From: Galaxea fascicularis
Taxonomy: Eukaryota > Cnidaria > Anthozoa > Scleractinia > Euphylliidae
Length of the DNA stretch: 64,000 nt
Assembly: GCA_948470475.1 (NCBI GenBank)
Contig: OX419347.1
Location: 15,123,675 to 15,187,674 of the forward strand
Direction: 5' to 3'
Shown: piece by piece, positions 48,621-61,328 of the stretch
Layout of the letters: each line of letters begins with the position of its first letter
Position numbering within the stretch: the first letter of the stretch is position 1
The notes under the pieces: generated by a model
Database searches by the model: none
The model's input: only the letters and a program-made list of their open reading frames with translations
What the model was told of the DNA's origin: nothing
Made by a program: the position numbers and the translations under genes

Positions 48621-50774
48621 ACGCTATTTTCAGCATTTTTCATAAGAATCCAGAAAGTATTTCTTCAGAAAAACTCAGAACGTTCAAGTACATTGTCTTG
48701 CCCTGCACTCTACACAATTGTGCATTTTGTCTTGATCGTTATGTTTGACGGGAAAATAGATATCCATTAGGCAAAAATAATTCACAATGAGCACAGATTT
48801 CCTTGGTAGCAAGATTATATTAATGCTTATCAGAAGATCTGCTCGAAAGACCAGTGTGCCTGATTTATCGCTCGATATGGTGTCCACATGCCAGGTATGA
48901 CAGTACCTCTCCAAATGCTATAATTCACTATATTCGGCGAAACAGTATGTTTTTAAGTGTTTGTTAAAAAAAAAAAAAGAAAAAAAAACAGCTTTAATTT
49001 TAATTGTATAACTTGCATTACAAACGTTCAGAAAATAATATTTCGATTATGTCGATCATCAATTCAGAATCGAAACTTCCCAAAGGTTGCTTACTGGGCT
49101 CAATTTTCTTACTATGGTAACAAGTGTACTAACACTGTACATGTATTTTTTTGCCCGCAAACTTTAACAAGGTCGGACAGAAATTGTTAATATTGCATTC
49201 AAATCAGAGACCTGAGAGACTGGTGTTGGTTTGAATATTTAATAAGCTTTTGTTTAAAGAGTTTCCACTCATCAGCCATTGATCGACAGTTTTGTTGAGG
49301 CAAACTGATCGGCATGAGTCAACGCTGATTTGAATAAAAACCTGGGTTTTCCCTGGTGAGGTGTATATTTTAAGACAAGTTCATCTTCATTTAAATTGAC
49401 GGGCTATTGGTCAAAACACAGGACTAGGTCGGATCAAATCTTCAGGGCAGATATAAAACGACCATTTAAGGTTTTGTATGCGGCTTCCTCGAAAGCCACA
49501 ACGCCAAATGTTTTTAAGTACGGCACAAAACGCGGTTACATATAGAGTGGCAAATTCGGAGCATAGTAACTACCAAAACTTTAACGATTTCTTGTGGATC
49601 AATACCTTTGTCTCCATACTTACAAAGCAGGTGGATAGACGGATTTGATGGAATAAAACGAGGTGTTTTTCGTGATAATTTTCGCTATTACAAGAATGAA
49701 AATATTCAAAGTTCGGTAAGATGCGTTTTAATCATTTATTACCCGCGGCATATCCCTGGACTTCTGTGAGTTCTAAGGAGATTTAATTTAGGCGTTGGGT
49801 TTGTGTTCATTTTTCTAAGCATTTGAAACTTCAAAACGCGGCCAAATAACAACCACTTCACACGGCGGTTTTCCCCACGATTACTTTTAAATCTTGTCAA
49901 CTTAAAGCAAGTCGGGCTTGCATTTGATTAGTTTAGACATATCGACGGGAAAACAGGCCACAAGTCAAGGAAACGGAATTGTTCTTAAAAAAAGGTAAGG
50001 GGTAACTTTTGCGCGAGAGCTCCGGCTAGGCAGTTTAAATAACCGCCAGTTAATGTTTTTGAGCAGCCGCGCTAGTCTCAATAACCCACAACGATGGATA
50101 ATTTTGACGCTAATGAAATAAGTAATTCCTTTTTGAAATGCTGCTATCAGTCTAAACAACTAACACCGACTTCGTGATGACCTTGTAATGTCAATCAAGT
50201 TGACATCCTGAAAGTGCAAAAGGGGCGCTAAGCAACAATAATTTATCCACCTTGAAGTTTTCCTTACGCTTTCCTCTCGCTTGCGCTTTCGCATTGGTGG
50301 GCGCAAGATACTTCCTCAATCATTCTGTAGAAAAGCGCGTTAAAGGTCGAATGAGCAGAATTACAGACCTATAGCTTCACTCAGCTACAGGTCCGCAACT
50401 AATGATGTCCCATGCACTCAGAGACACGACTTTCTGCTCGGGATGACTAGATAAAGGGTCGGCAAAAAATGATTCATTGCTGACACAAAGCACCTGGGTT
50501 ACAAATACGCAATGATTCTGATTTGTTCCGAACCTTTATATCATTGTTTATGTTCAAATCAACTCACTCGAACTAATGTTAATACGAAACCAAGAAGAGT
50601 CACAAGTGCAAATCTGAGAATAGTATCCCAAAGGTACTATTACGCTCCGATTTAGCACTGCAGTGTTTTCTTATTTTATCGTAGTAATAGTCTGCCATTC
50701 TCCAATTATCCTACTTTAAGAATAAGCAGCCTTAGGAAAAGCATCAGGTTTTATTTTGCCGCGAGGGAAAACTC

Positions 50775-51151
50775 TTGGAGAATTCAATAGAACAGATGGA
50801 ATCGGGCGACAGTCAAGAAGCTTTAGATATCACTGGAGACGATTTAGGCGAAGGACACGTTGGTACGGAAAGCCGTTCGTTAGATGCTTACGGTTCACCG
50901 GTTGTTAGAGGCCAAAATGTAAATAAAGCCGCCGCTAGACGAACCTCGCAGCGTTGTCAATCGTGTGGTATGAAACTCGCAGTTGCTGACTCCCTTGAGT
51001 CCCAGAGATTCTTTACTCTGATTCCATAATAAAAACGTCGACTGGTGAAGTGTCACTCTCTTTACGGATACCGTGCGGCGAGGAAGACCTCTCGCCGGTA
51101 GAGTTGCCGACATTAGCGATAACACAGTCGTGGAACAAGTCACAGTATTCT
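50775..51151 (+). pseudogene. Possible broken coding stretch, family unknown
   Basis: A frame at 50775-51029 begins MENSIEQMESGDSQEALDIT and reads like a charged, low-hydrophobic protein to about 51010. From about 51030 a shifted frame (IIKTSTGEVSLSLRIPCGEE then DLSPVELPTLAITQSW) runs to a stop at 51149-51151. Composition is protein-like in both halves, suggesting one frameshift. It could be the first exon or retrocopy of an unrecognised gene or transposon protein. Confidence 0.25.
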
Positions 51152-51564
51152 AAATTATAGTTATGTCGGGGTCGAAACATTCCAAATAAACCGATGTACT
51201 TAAAGCCTGATATATCAACTCACACGTGGACGTAAAATAACTGTCATACGAGGCGTTGAGGATCGGATGGAAGGCGATTTCTTTTACCAACTACGAACCT
51301 TGTAATATCGGGGGCCCTGAATATGGCGGATGAACCTAGGTGGGCGCGCGTTGCAAACTGGCTGGCTCAGATTCTTTAAGCAACTTGTTCCTTTTGTTTC
51401 GGTAAACCAACAAGCTGTTAGTCACGTGAACGAACACACTCCATACGATTTTGCGATTTTACGACTGCGCTTTGCAATTTTACGATTTTGCAATATTCGC
51501 GCTCTTCTGGATCTATACCGGAAAAGATAGGAATATTCGGAATAGACGGTAATTGTGGTAATCG

Positions 51565-51581
51565 GGGGAGGGGGGGGGGGG
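51565..51581. repeat. Poly-G run
   Basis: A G-rich tract in a non-coding stretch; similar runs occur at 22141-22153 and 26766-26778. Confidence 0.8.
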
Positions 51582-51714
51582 TGGGTGGAGCTAACTCCAT
51601 TTTTCGAATGAACTAATATTCCGTTCACACTACTCCCGATAGGAGAACGAACGAAATGAACAGAAGATGCGTAGTTTGGGGAAATCGGCCCGCTACGTTC
51701 GTGAAGTGGCACCG

Positions 51715-51791
51715 GTCGGGTTCAAGGCATCGCTTCGCTCTGACGAAGGGCTAACGCTCGAAACGTGAGCTTTTAGAATCCCTGTACGGTA

Positions 51792-51822
<31 letters not shown>

Positions 51823-51905
51823 ACCAAAATTTTGTGTACAACTCCCCCACCGATGCAGCACCGCAGTTCCTTTAGAAACTACCCCCTCTGTTCAAGGTTC
51901 ACGTT
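51715..51905 (+). mobile_element. Penelope-like retroelement 3' fragment
   Basis: Contains the stretch CTGACGAAGGGCTAACGCTC then GAAACGTGAGCTTTTAGAAT, continuing to CAACTCTGTTGATAAAACC. This block is widespread at the 3' end of Penelope-like elements in invertebrates (recollection). No RT or GIY-YIG sequence is attached. Confidence 0.5.
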
Positions 51906-52130
51906 CGGCGCGCAGCGCTGTTCTCAGATAACTTGCGCCAAAAGCATTCCCTTTTCAGTATATGCGGGTTGTTTTCCTTTTCGGGATTTTCATTTGCTCT
52001 CTCATTCCTAAACCACTGTTAATTTATATTACTTAGTTGGAGTAAATACGGTATTTTGCAGGTTGGTGAATACCTCTGTCCTTCCACTTGCATTATGTGA
52101 ATCATTGGTAAAGGACAACACTCAGAGAAA

Positions 52131-55100
52131 ATGAAATCGGACGAAGTGAGTCACACGCTGAACGAATCTAATAACAGAACAGAACTGCAAAAGTCAGTCC
52201 ACTACGTGTCTGGCATTTGTAAGGATCAAGGAGATCACTTGATGCTCAAAACTGTCAAAGGCAACCACGAGGATAAGAAAGATCAAGAGAGCGTGTGCAA
52301 TGGTCGAGCAGAGGGGGTTACAACATGCCAGGTTCGATTTGAGCCCCATCCAAAATGGCGCCTCCTGTCCCACTTGGACCTTCCTGATTGGCTTCGTGGT
52401 AATCCCTTCTTATCGCACTACCACAGGCCTCCCATGCCGTCTTTTGGGTCATGCTTCAAGAGCATTTTCAAAATACACACAGAGACTGGGAATATATGGA
52501 CTCATTTGATAGGATTTGTTGCCTTTGTTGGCATTACTATGTACATGTTCTTGCGACCAGTCACTACGTCAACTCCGTTCCCTAAAGACTGGCGAGAGAA
52601 GCTTGTATTCGGTTCCTTTTTCGCTTGTGGAATTTCATGCTTGGGTTTCTCTTGGATTTTTCACACTGTTCATTGCCATTCTATGACAGTTTCACGAATA
52701 TTTCGGAGGTAAGGGCTTTTGAGCCTATTTGGCTCTCATCGGATCATTGACCGTAGATCTGTGCTGCTCTCTCGAGAAATTCAAGCCATACAGTTGCTTC
52801 TACATTAGTTAAGAGAATTTGGGGTTATATGAAGATAACACCCTCTGGCTGATAAACGTGTCAATTCTCATCACAGGTTTGCGGGACAATGTGTTTAGAT
52901 TATAATTATATAGCTGGTAGTTAATCCGATATTGACAGCATAGCTATTATCCTTTAATTTTCAAAAACTATCCAATTAAGAATTAATTTGATTAGACAGC
53001 AAGTAGTCCTATTACATATACTAAGGAGAGGTTACAACTAATCACTTCTGGGAGTTCGGGGTTATTTTCATGATCTTAACGCTTCTTGCTGAGGGTGTTG
53101 TAGCCATGACAGAAAAGAAAAAAGCAAATGTATGACGCCCCATTATTTAGAGAGGTGAGTCAAAATAACTTCATACGGGTGGCTTTCAGACAGGGAAATA
53201 TTAAAGGTGCCATAATCACTTCACGCAGGCAACCCGTCCCTCAGGTGCCCGCAATAATTCTAGCTTTTTAAGTTTGAGATGCACTTTTTGCTTAGGTTTA
53301 AATGGTAACAGGTTAAATGAGAGATAAAAAACTTGAGCAAGCATAAACTTAAGTCTTAGTTTCGATATTGTTTATGACACGTCCGGCTTGGAATTTGCAA
53401 GTAGTTGTTATACGGTATTAAACACCACCAAGGTCGATTCTTCGGCTTTGGTTTCAAAGTTCACTGCTTTTATCTCATTATCTCTCGACAGCCTTGACTA
53501 CTCAGGGATCGTCTTATTCATCATGGGCTCATTCATTCCACCTCTTTATTATGGATTCTACTGTTCCAGAGTTCTCAAACTTGTGTACATGTCGTTGACC
53601 TGTTCTCTCGGGATTATGTGCATCGTTGTTTCTTTGTGGAGTAAATTGAACCAGCCCAAGTACAGAATACTTAGAGCAGGTGAGTTCTGTAAAAATATCG
53701 TTACAACTGTACCTGGGCCGGATACATGAAGCGACGGAAACATCGTGCAATGAAACTTTGTAACAAACGGTTGCTAAGTTTGATAATTTAAAAAAAAAAT
53801 GATTAAGAAAGTTATAACGAAGTTCATATTCCATTTTTTTATATTTCAATACACTGACGCGCATGAACCACATTCGACCGACAGATCTTTGATTCTCTTG
53901 ACAGACGGCTAACACGTTAAACGTCAATGAATCGTAGACCGGCAGGGGCCAATACTTCAAAATTCGTTTCCACGGGCGTAGCCTGTTCCAGGCCCTCAGA
54001 TAGCCGGGGAGGCGGGCGAACGAGACTGAGAGAGAAAAAAAATTGAGCGGGGACTGTGGGTAGCAGGCGTTGACAGCAACTGTCAAAATTAACCAATAAG
54101 AGGGTATACCCGATTCTGGTATACCGGGAAGACCTTTTCAAGTAAACGTTTTACAGGTCAGTGTAAGCACTACGTATTTTCGTCAACCCCTGCCCCCCCA
54201 CCCCCGCCCCTCCCCCTTTCCCCATCCCGCAACAATTTTCTAACCTTCATAGGATCAAACGGAATCGATCTGCCTGATTCGTTTCAGTTGGATTGTTAGG
54301 TATAATAAGTGTTAGTTATAAAAATGAATTACTTTATTTTAAAACAGTAGATTGATTGATTGGTTACTCAAACTCGAGATAGCAAGTGCTATTCAACTCC
54401 GAGCAACTCGCGCAAAAATCGTGGCGGTTGGCAGGAATAAATGACTTCAAATAATCGTTTTTGAGCTCTATTATCTCACTGTTTTTTTTTAATATACACT
54501 AAAACAATTATTCATTTCAGTGTCGGTGGAACATTTAAACTTCTACTGAGCCACCTCCACTGTGGTGTGTAACTGTTGACAACTCAGCACATGTCAAAAT
54601 AATGAGGGTAGCACTTCATATGACTAACATAATCTTTTTTCATCCAGTTCTCCTAGTTATATTTGGATGGTCGGGTATCATCCCTGCAATTCACCTCTTT
54701 TCATTATATGGGGTAGAACTAGTTATGCGAATGGTTGCAATGCAATGGATGGGCCTCATGAGTTTACTATACACCACTAGCGCTGTCACTTATGCTACCA
54801 GGATTCCTGAGAGGTTCTTTCCAGGGAAATGTGACATTTGGGTAAGTAGACAGGGTGCTGAAATCTAAGATTTTCTAGCAGATGCGATTGATAAGCGACC
54901 ACAAAAATGGGAAGGGAAGACCCCTCAATTGGCCTGCAGTTGTTAGCGGGAAAGGTTAGTTTTCCGCTAACGTAAAGGCAACCCCTTTGGCGTCATGGCC
55001 CGCGCAGCTCCGTACATTGAAAAGCTCATTAGAGGCGGAGTGCAATAATGTTTTGCCATTACATAGTGTATGGCAATTAGCAGGTCCATGTAAAGTACGG

Positions 55101-57863
55101 TACTATATATGTAGCTTAAACTAATTGTCAAGCACTTTCTAGTGCCAAACTCTCAACTTTAACGTAAAGCATTTCAAATTTAAAAATTGACTGACAAATG
55201 ATATGGTTTCCGACAGTGTCAATGGCCAACTAAGTCAAACCTCCATGTCGAAATGCTACCAACTCTAAAAAACAACTCACCCTCCCCCCAGTTAAGAGAA
55301 GTCCGATCGCGATTGCATGAAGCTAAAAACTCATCGGCATGATGGCAAGACAAGGCTTTTGACTATACACGCTTTGTAAGGTGGGCCAATGAAACAAACG
55401 GTATATTCCAATGCGAGCCTTGGCTTAAACCTTTCTTGTCAGGCCGTTTAATGTCTTGGCCCATATGGACCAGTACATTCTACAGATGCATGGTTACTCT
55501 TTAAGAATTGGAAAGTTGAAATGAGGCATTGATACTTTGAAATGGTTAGTGCTTTGAATTTTAACACCCCATAAATGCGCTACCATGGCCGATTTTCATT
55601 GAACATGACTGTTTGGTTCCCTACAAAACCCAAACTGTCCGAAGTGAACGCCCTCAGACAACACCAAAATATACTATTTTTGTCTTTAAGTTTTCGATAC
55701 AAAAACTCCTCCTGGTGCCCAAAAACGACATTTGCAGTAAAGTTCAGCTCCAGAACTTTAATTCTCTGCCACATTTTTCTGCTCACTTGTTTAGCACGCC
55801 GAGGAAAAGCTGTTGAAGAAGAGCTATCCCCACTCATCCGAAAGGTTCGACGTCACGAGCGAAATGAATTCTGGGTAATTCCTTGATAACGGCGACATGG
55901 AAGTCCGCCAATTTCTGTTTCATAGAGCCACCCAGTCCTGCTGGCAAAATATTGTACTGATTGCATTATTTAGAAGTCAAAACAAGCCAAAATTGCCACG
56001 CTAGGTCCTGGAATCCATCCTCAGAAAGGCCAGAAAGACAACCTCACTCTTCAACCGTCATGACTCGGCGACACACTCGTGGCGGCTAAATCGCTGTGAA
56101 ATTGTTTTTCACCTCTGGTTTCTTTCAGAGGATTGCCTCTACCCCCAAACCAGCTTGATGATGCCAGGCTAGGGGCTTCTGAAGCGGAAAATGGCTCGAA
56201 AAAACACTTATAAGTCGCATACTTACCAAATTTCACGCCGAGTGCTCGCTTGAAAACAAGCAACAGCTAGCGTGACCAGCGTGACAAAAACAAGAGAGCC
56301 TTCAGTGCTCAAGATCAGCGAAAATCACCAAGGTAACGCCAAATAACGAATCACCAGATCGTCTCGATCGCTGACACTCAGAAAATTTCAGAAATGGCTC
56401 AAGAAAACTTTGACAACAAAGAGTTAATGTCGACCTTCAGTTATCTGTCAGCAATGAGATCAAATATTGTTTCACTTAAAAATCAGCTTTGAAATTAACT
56501 GAATATCGAATAAGATTCACCACTTCATCCTTTCCTTCCCGCCTTTTTCTCTTTGCTCGCCACGCTCCATTTTTTCATAAAAACACAATTATTGCCAGTG
56601 CAAGTTAATATTGATTTCTTCATGAGCATTTCCAGCTCGTTTGACCTGGCTTAATTAGGGACCTTTAGATTTGAGTACTCGTACTCGATCTCGTACTCGT
56701 ACTCAAATCTAAAGGTCCCTATTGTCAACTCAAGCCGCGGTCTGAAATTATCTTATTGGGAAAAATTAAAAATTAAACGAGATTTACCTGTAAGATGAAG
56801 TTTGATTGTAATTCTACGACTGAATTATTGGTCAGGAGCGGAGAATGGTATTTCTCGACTTTTGCGCTCAGCTGGTCATCACCAATTTTATGAAGCCAGC
56901 TTTTATCGGCCACATTGGCGAGTTTTTCCGAGACCGGTTCTGCGATTCGCTCGGCCTCATCGAGTGATTGAGCGATGTCATCGAGTACATCGTCCTGACT
57001 CTCGGACTTTTTATCTTGGGGCATTTGCCCTTCGCTGAGGAGGTCATTCATCTCACGGGAGATGGATTGAGGCAAAAGCCGTGGTAGCTTGGCGGCAGAT
57101 ACTGTCTGTGTGTCGTCCCTTTGTCCCACGTTGTTGAGATGTTTGAGCGATTCGCTCATCGCCGACATATTCGAATTCAAACTCGTCAACACAGGAGTTA
57201 AGGGCCGTAACTGAAGATGTTCCCTTGCTGCTCCATCTCGTGATTTTCATCTGAGAGCAGCTGTGTTTCTTCCTCGAGGGTGATGTTGTCCGTCATGTTT
57301 CAATCAGTTTTATGCAGGCAAACGTTCGTTGACCTCTTTGCTTGCAAACCGAACGCAACTGAGTGCTTGCTTGCCGCACGCTATCTCACGTGACTTCGTA
57401 GCGACTTTGACCAATGACGAAGTAGAATTGCCACCATCGTCCGTCGTTGGTGTTCTTTTTCAACACTTGACCCAGACTTTTGAACAGGTAGAAAGTAATA
57501 TCATAGCGGTAAGTTCAAGTAGAAGTTGGTAACTCAGGCGACAAGGCAGTTCAGAGGTTTAAATTGCAGTTTTCTCAACAACTGGTTTTAAATAAAGCTT
57601 AAACCGTAATGACGGCCGACACCACTTTAAATTACCAGTTGACCATTCAACTCTGGCGAAAAAGACGAACTGCTGCTTCCCTTTATAATTTAGTATTTAA
57701 CCAGCGCGCCCTAACAATTTCTTCTCCCCTTTTTCTTCCTCTATAGTTTCAAAGCCATCAAATCTTCCATGTGTTGGTAGTGATTGCAGCTTTTGTCCAT
57801 CTTCATGGTATCTGTCAAATGGCGCGTTATAGGTTCGACCTGGGAACGGCGTGCGATGCATGA
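52131..57863 (+). CDS. AdipoR-like: Adiponectin receptor / PAQR family protein (complete)
   Basis: Four exons, 52131-52708, 53492-53679, 54648-54841 and 57747-57863, total 1077 nt, 358 residues, with matching phases (2, 1, 0). After a variable cytosolic N-terminus come the hallmark blocks LPDWLRGNPFL, HRPPMPSFGSCFKSIF, IHTETGNIWTHL, FSWIFHTVHCHS, LDYSGI, ATRIPERFFPGKCDIW and SHQIFHV. This is a seven-helix membrane protein with N-terminus inside. In AdipoR1/2 a zinc site supports ceramidase activity; the corresponding ligands His178, His324 and His328 and acidic Asp195 are all present. The C-terminus is short. The start follows a likely 5'UTR acceptor (TTTTGCAG, about 52060). The last intron holds a DIRS-like gag remnant in antisense. 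Confidence 0.93.
56656..56721. mobile_element. Small palindromic element TAGGGACCTTTAG
   Basis: TAGGGACCTTTAGATTTGAG and its reverse complement flank a CGTACTCG-rich core. It is in the last intron of the PAQR gene. Confidence 0.65.
56773..57296 (-). pseudogene. DIRS-like retrotransposon gag remnant
   Basis: From ATG 57294-57296 the frame reads MTDNITLEEETQLLSDENHE and breaks near 57210. It continues in another frame to 56773, containing LTSLNSNMSAMSESLKHLNN, a DDVLDDIAQSLDEAE acidic block and PVSEKLANVADKSW. This order matches the gag-like ORF of DIRS-type elements in anthozoans (recollection). No RT or recombinase is attached. Antisense in the PAQR intron. Confidence 0.55.
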
Positions 57864-59517
57864 CATGGCGGAAAGGCAAAAACTTCATAAAGATTATGCG
57901 AAGCGGAAACTTCGAGGATACGCTCTGGCTTTCCACCCTACAGAATTGTCCACCTCGATTATATCGGATTAGATAAAGGCCCAGAGCTGGGTACAGGACA
58001 CCGATTGCCAAGTACCTCTTAGGAGAGAGAGACGGAAGAGGGCAGGGTGGGGTTGTGTTAGAGGGTTTAGTGAAGATCTAACGCCGGGGCCGATACAGCT
58101 ACATGTGCATGGGTGTACTTCGAATAGGAAGAAATTTGTGACGGTTTTCGGTTCTCTTAGGAACCGATATCAGTTCCCGGCTCAGTGTGTGCTGCCTTTT
58201 TTAAAAGTTAACTGCTGGTCAGTGGATACTACTTTACGCTTTATTTGTTAACAGCGACTTCAAAATTGACTTTGTGATCATAGTTCAAAGCCTGCTGAAC
58301 AAAGCCCCAAAATGAACCCTGTAAACTATATATTGTATTCTTTTTTCAGCTCTGAATTCACGCGCGATCACCTTTTAAATTTAAATACAAGACTTCATAA
58401 AGACAAACTTGCAAACTACCAAAGCATCACTCGGGCTAGGCCAATGATTTTACTATTTTTTCCACCCTATCTCACTAAAAATAGAAGTTTTCGCTGCAAG
58501 CCTCCAGTCCTAACAAGACCGGAAGCCTTTTTAAATGGAAAGTCTTTCCCATATTCAATTGAGGTAGCCTGCCTAGCCTCGTTTTCGAGTTGCTAATTCA
58601 ATTTCAGAATTCATACTTCTCTGGAAGGAGACTGATTACGGTCAGCACATGCAGTTTCAATTTATTTAAACATAAAATTGAAACGACTGATTATGCAAGG
58701 CTTCTCTGAAAGAACTTTTGTATTTTTCTTATGGAAAGTTGGATTTTGTTTATTCTTTCATTGGTGTGGTTGAAATCAGTTTTTTTTTTTAATTGAAGCC
58801 ATTTAAACAATTTCATTATTGGCGATAATTTTTTTGAAAAAGATCATTCCGCACAGCCCCCATAAACGCATAATTTTCATACCAAGCCTGTAGAGCTTGA
58901 GTCAAAAAATGAATGTGTATTTGTACGGATCTGTGCGGAAATCTTGCCATTTTTTCTGTCCATGAAAGTACTATCTTTTAGTCGCAACTGAACGTTGATT
59001 GTTGGGTACCTTTAAGCAGGCTGCGAGTGATTTTAATCATATAAATTAAAATAAATGTTACAATCATTGTAATTTGCAGAGAACTGTCCCATAACATTCG
59101 CTGTATATTCAACGCAAACGTTATTCTTGATTCACAAAGCTTTTTTTTTCGCTGCATTGCGACCACAGCCCATAATAAGTTTAAAGAGTCGCAACAGCAC
59201 TGCATTGCGATTCAGTCCTCATTGCCGAATTCAGCTCTAGGCAAAACATTACACCAGAATTCTCTGTTCCTCAGTGCCCATAACCCAGTTGACACTAAAT
59301 TCATTTTAGTTAACCTAAAATCATGAATCACACAAATATAACTGATAAGCAAACATCCCAATAAACTCAAACCCAAACTTGGGGACGTTTTAAGCTTACT
59401 GTCTACTCAAAATAAATCACTAGATAAAGGAACAACAGTGAAAATTAAACGTAGATTGTTAATACTTCTTCAAGTACTAAAAATGATTGAAATCCAGTGG
59501 AGGAGTAAGGCAGGATT

Positions 59518-59996
59518 ACCTGAATATGTTGAAGAACAAAACGGACAGTCATGGTTTAAACCGCAACTTGTTGACTTGCAAGGTAAATGTTCCACGGTTC
59601 CTTCAGAGACTGGATGAACCAAAATCCTGGCCGAGTTTGCCTGCAAATACCTGTGACAAGAAATAAACCCGTTTCTGTACTCAAAATGATTGGGCAGTAT
59701 CACGGTAAGAGTTCAGAGCTACTGCATCGCACAAACTATTGTCGACATATATATCGAGTATGCACGCAGCGCTCGGTAAAATGTAACTTTCTTTAAATTT
59801 CACTCGGACAGAAAGTAACCAAGAAACACAAGATTTGACACGTACCCAGCAGTTTGAGGTCTTTGGCGTTTATGTGCGATAACGTTCCAGATGTGAAACA
59901 ATAAAAGAAGTTGAAGGAGAACATTACCCATAAAATAAATTCGTTTTCAAAAGTTTCGAGCTGAATGAAAGTGTTAAGCTTTGAAAGCCCCTCCAC
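59518..59996 (-). other. Doubtful exon pair on the minus strand
   Basis: A frame ending near 59845 contains a hydrophobic stretch (WVMFSFNFFYCFTSG) followed by a GTACGT donor. A good acceptor (TTGTCACAG) precedes a cysteine-rich frame (PCKSTSCGLNHDCPFCSS) ending at a TTCAG|GTAATC donor near 59518. The phases do not join cleanly without a stop, so this is a lead only. Confidence 0.15.
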
Positions 59997-61268
59997 GCGT
60001 TTCAGCCAAACGCACGTGGGCGAATTCTGTTTCGTGATTGGTTAGTTTCATTGCACGTGCATGTTTTCTTTGCATTAATTAACTCTTTACGCTACAAAGT
60101 GTCGAGAAAGTTATAGCGCATGGCGCTGATATTTCTACCTTAACTAAACGTCGTTCATAGTATGTGAATAGTTCGACACGTTAATCAACTTTTAGTGATC
60201 GCAAAGTTTAAAGAATCCATATTAGACTTTTACAAACGTGTTTTCGTTACTGTTGAAAATCGCAGCAAATTCGATAAGTTAATTTTTTACGTCAATTTAC
60301 GGTAATGTCCCTCCTCTCTCCTCGAGAAATGAATTGTGTGCCACCGTATAATTGGGTAATTCACGGAGCCTGAAGCTAGCTATGTTTTTAATGCTTGTCT
60401 CAGCTACATCCGATAAAACCCTAAGAAGTTGGCCCGTTTGACCTGAGCGTAGTTGCTCTGATGCAAACGGTAATTAAGCTGATCTTCCAAAATGTGGAAT
60501 TTGCTAACTAATCAGCGTATAGCCAATCACCTTACACCAACCGTAAATTCACCAATTCAGTATAAATTTTAGTAATTATTTTCTTTAAGTTCACTTTCGA
60601 ACTATTTATCAACTACTATATTTGCATATTACCTTTCCTTTTTGCAGGAAAAATCAACACAAAGAAAAGGCGAATAACTGTAAACGATTTTAAGGGACTC
60701 AGCGGGATCGAAAAGTCCTTGTAATTGCCACCCCAAAGTAGGTCAGTTGGATATGGCACTGCTCCATTGAGACCCTGCGAGTTAGAAAATAATTACACGA
60801 ACGCTTTCCTTATATATGGCGTAGTTATTGCTTGCTGTGTCATTGAATTAAGCCTCGAGGGTTCTACTTTTTGACAGAACTACAGCCATATATTAATCAA
60901 TAAACTCGACGGGGAAACCTCATCGTAATGCGAAGTTTCCATTACCTTTCACGCTATCACCATTGAACGTGTTGAATAATTTAGGAGATCATGATTGGGA
61001 TAAATTCTGTGATGCGTACAAATTAATATTCTGTGAAAGGCTCTCCCTTAGCGTTTGAACGTCCTGTTTACTTTCAGTCTAGTGCAGCCATGATACTGCG
61101 GTAGTATCATCGACATTTGCCTTATAGCACGAGGAAAGCCTCAAAAGTTCTTTGATTAAATAACTGATGAAAACAGAATAACCGAACTGGTTGAAGGATC
61201 GGAGGAAGTCGTATGGTGAAATTCCCTCAAGTAAGTTTTAACAGAAGTACTGACATTTTCTTGATGTC

Positions 61269-61328
61269 CCAATATTTGACTTTTTTTGAAGTGCGACTTT
61301 CAAAATCATACTTAAAAAAAGTCAAATA
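61269..61328. repeat. Hairpin AATATTTGACTTTTTTTGAA
   Basis: Arms of about 20 bases around a spacer of about 20 bases. Isolated in intergenic DNA. Confidence 0.6.

Larger units (their letters stand above)
46200..50700. other. Gene-poor region
   Basis: Apart from the MITE at 47476 and the repeat at 48480, I see no exon with flanking splice sites, no long frame and no RNA gene. A short A-rich run lies at 48966-48988. Confidence 0.5.

Noticed and set aside
53529..54086. Minus-strand frame of 185 codons
   Set aside because: Partly antisense to PAQR exon 2 and otherwise intronic, with no domain pattern.
55580..55886. Overlapping frames on both strands
   Set aside because: Intronic, repeat-like, no conserved motif recognised.
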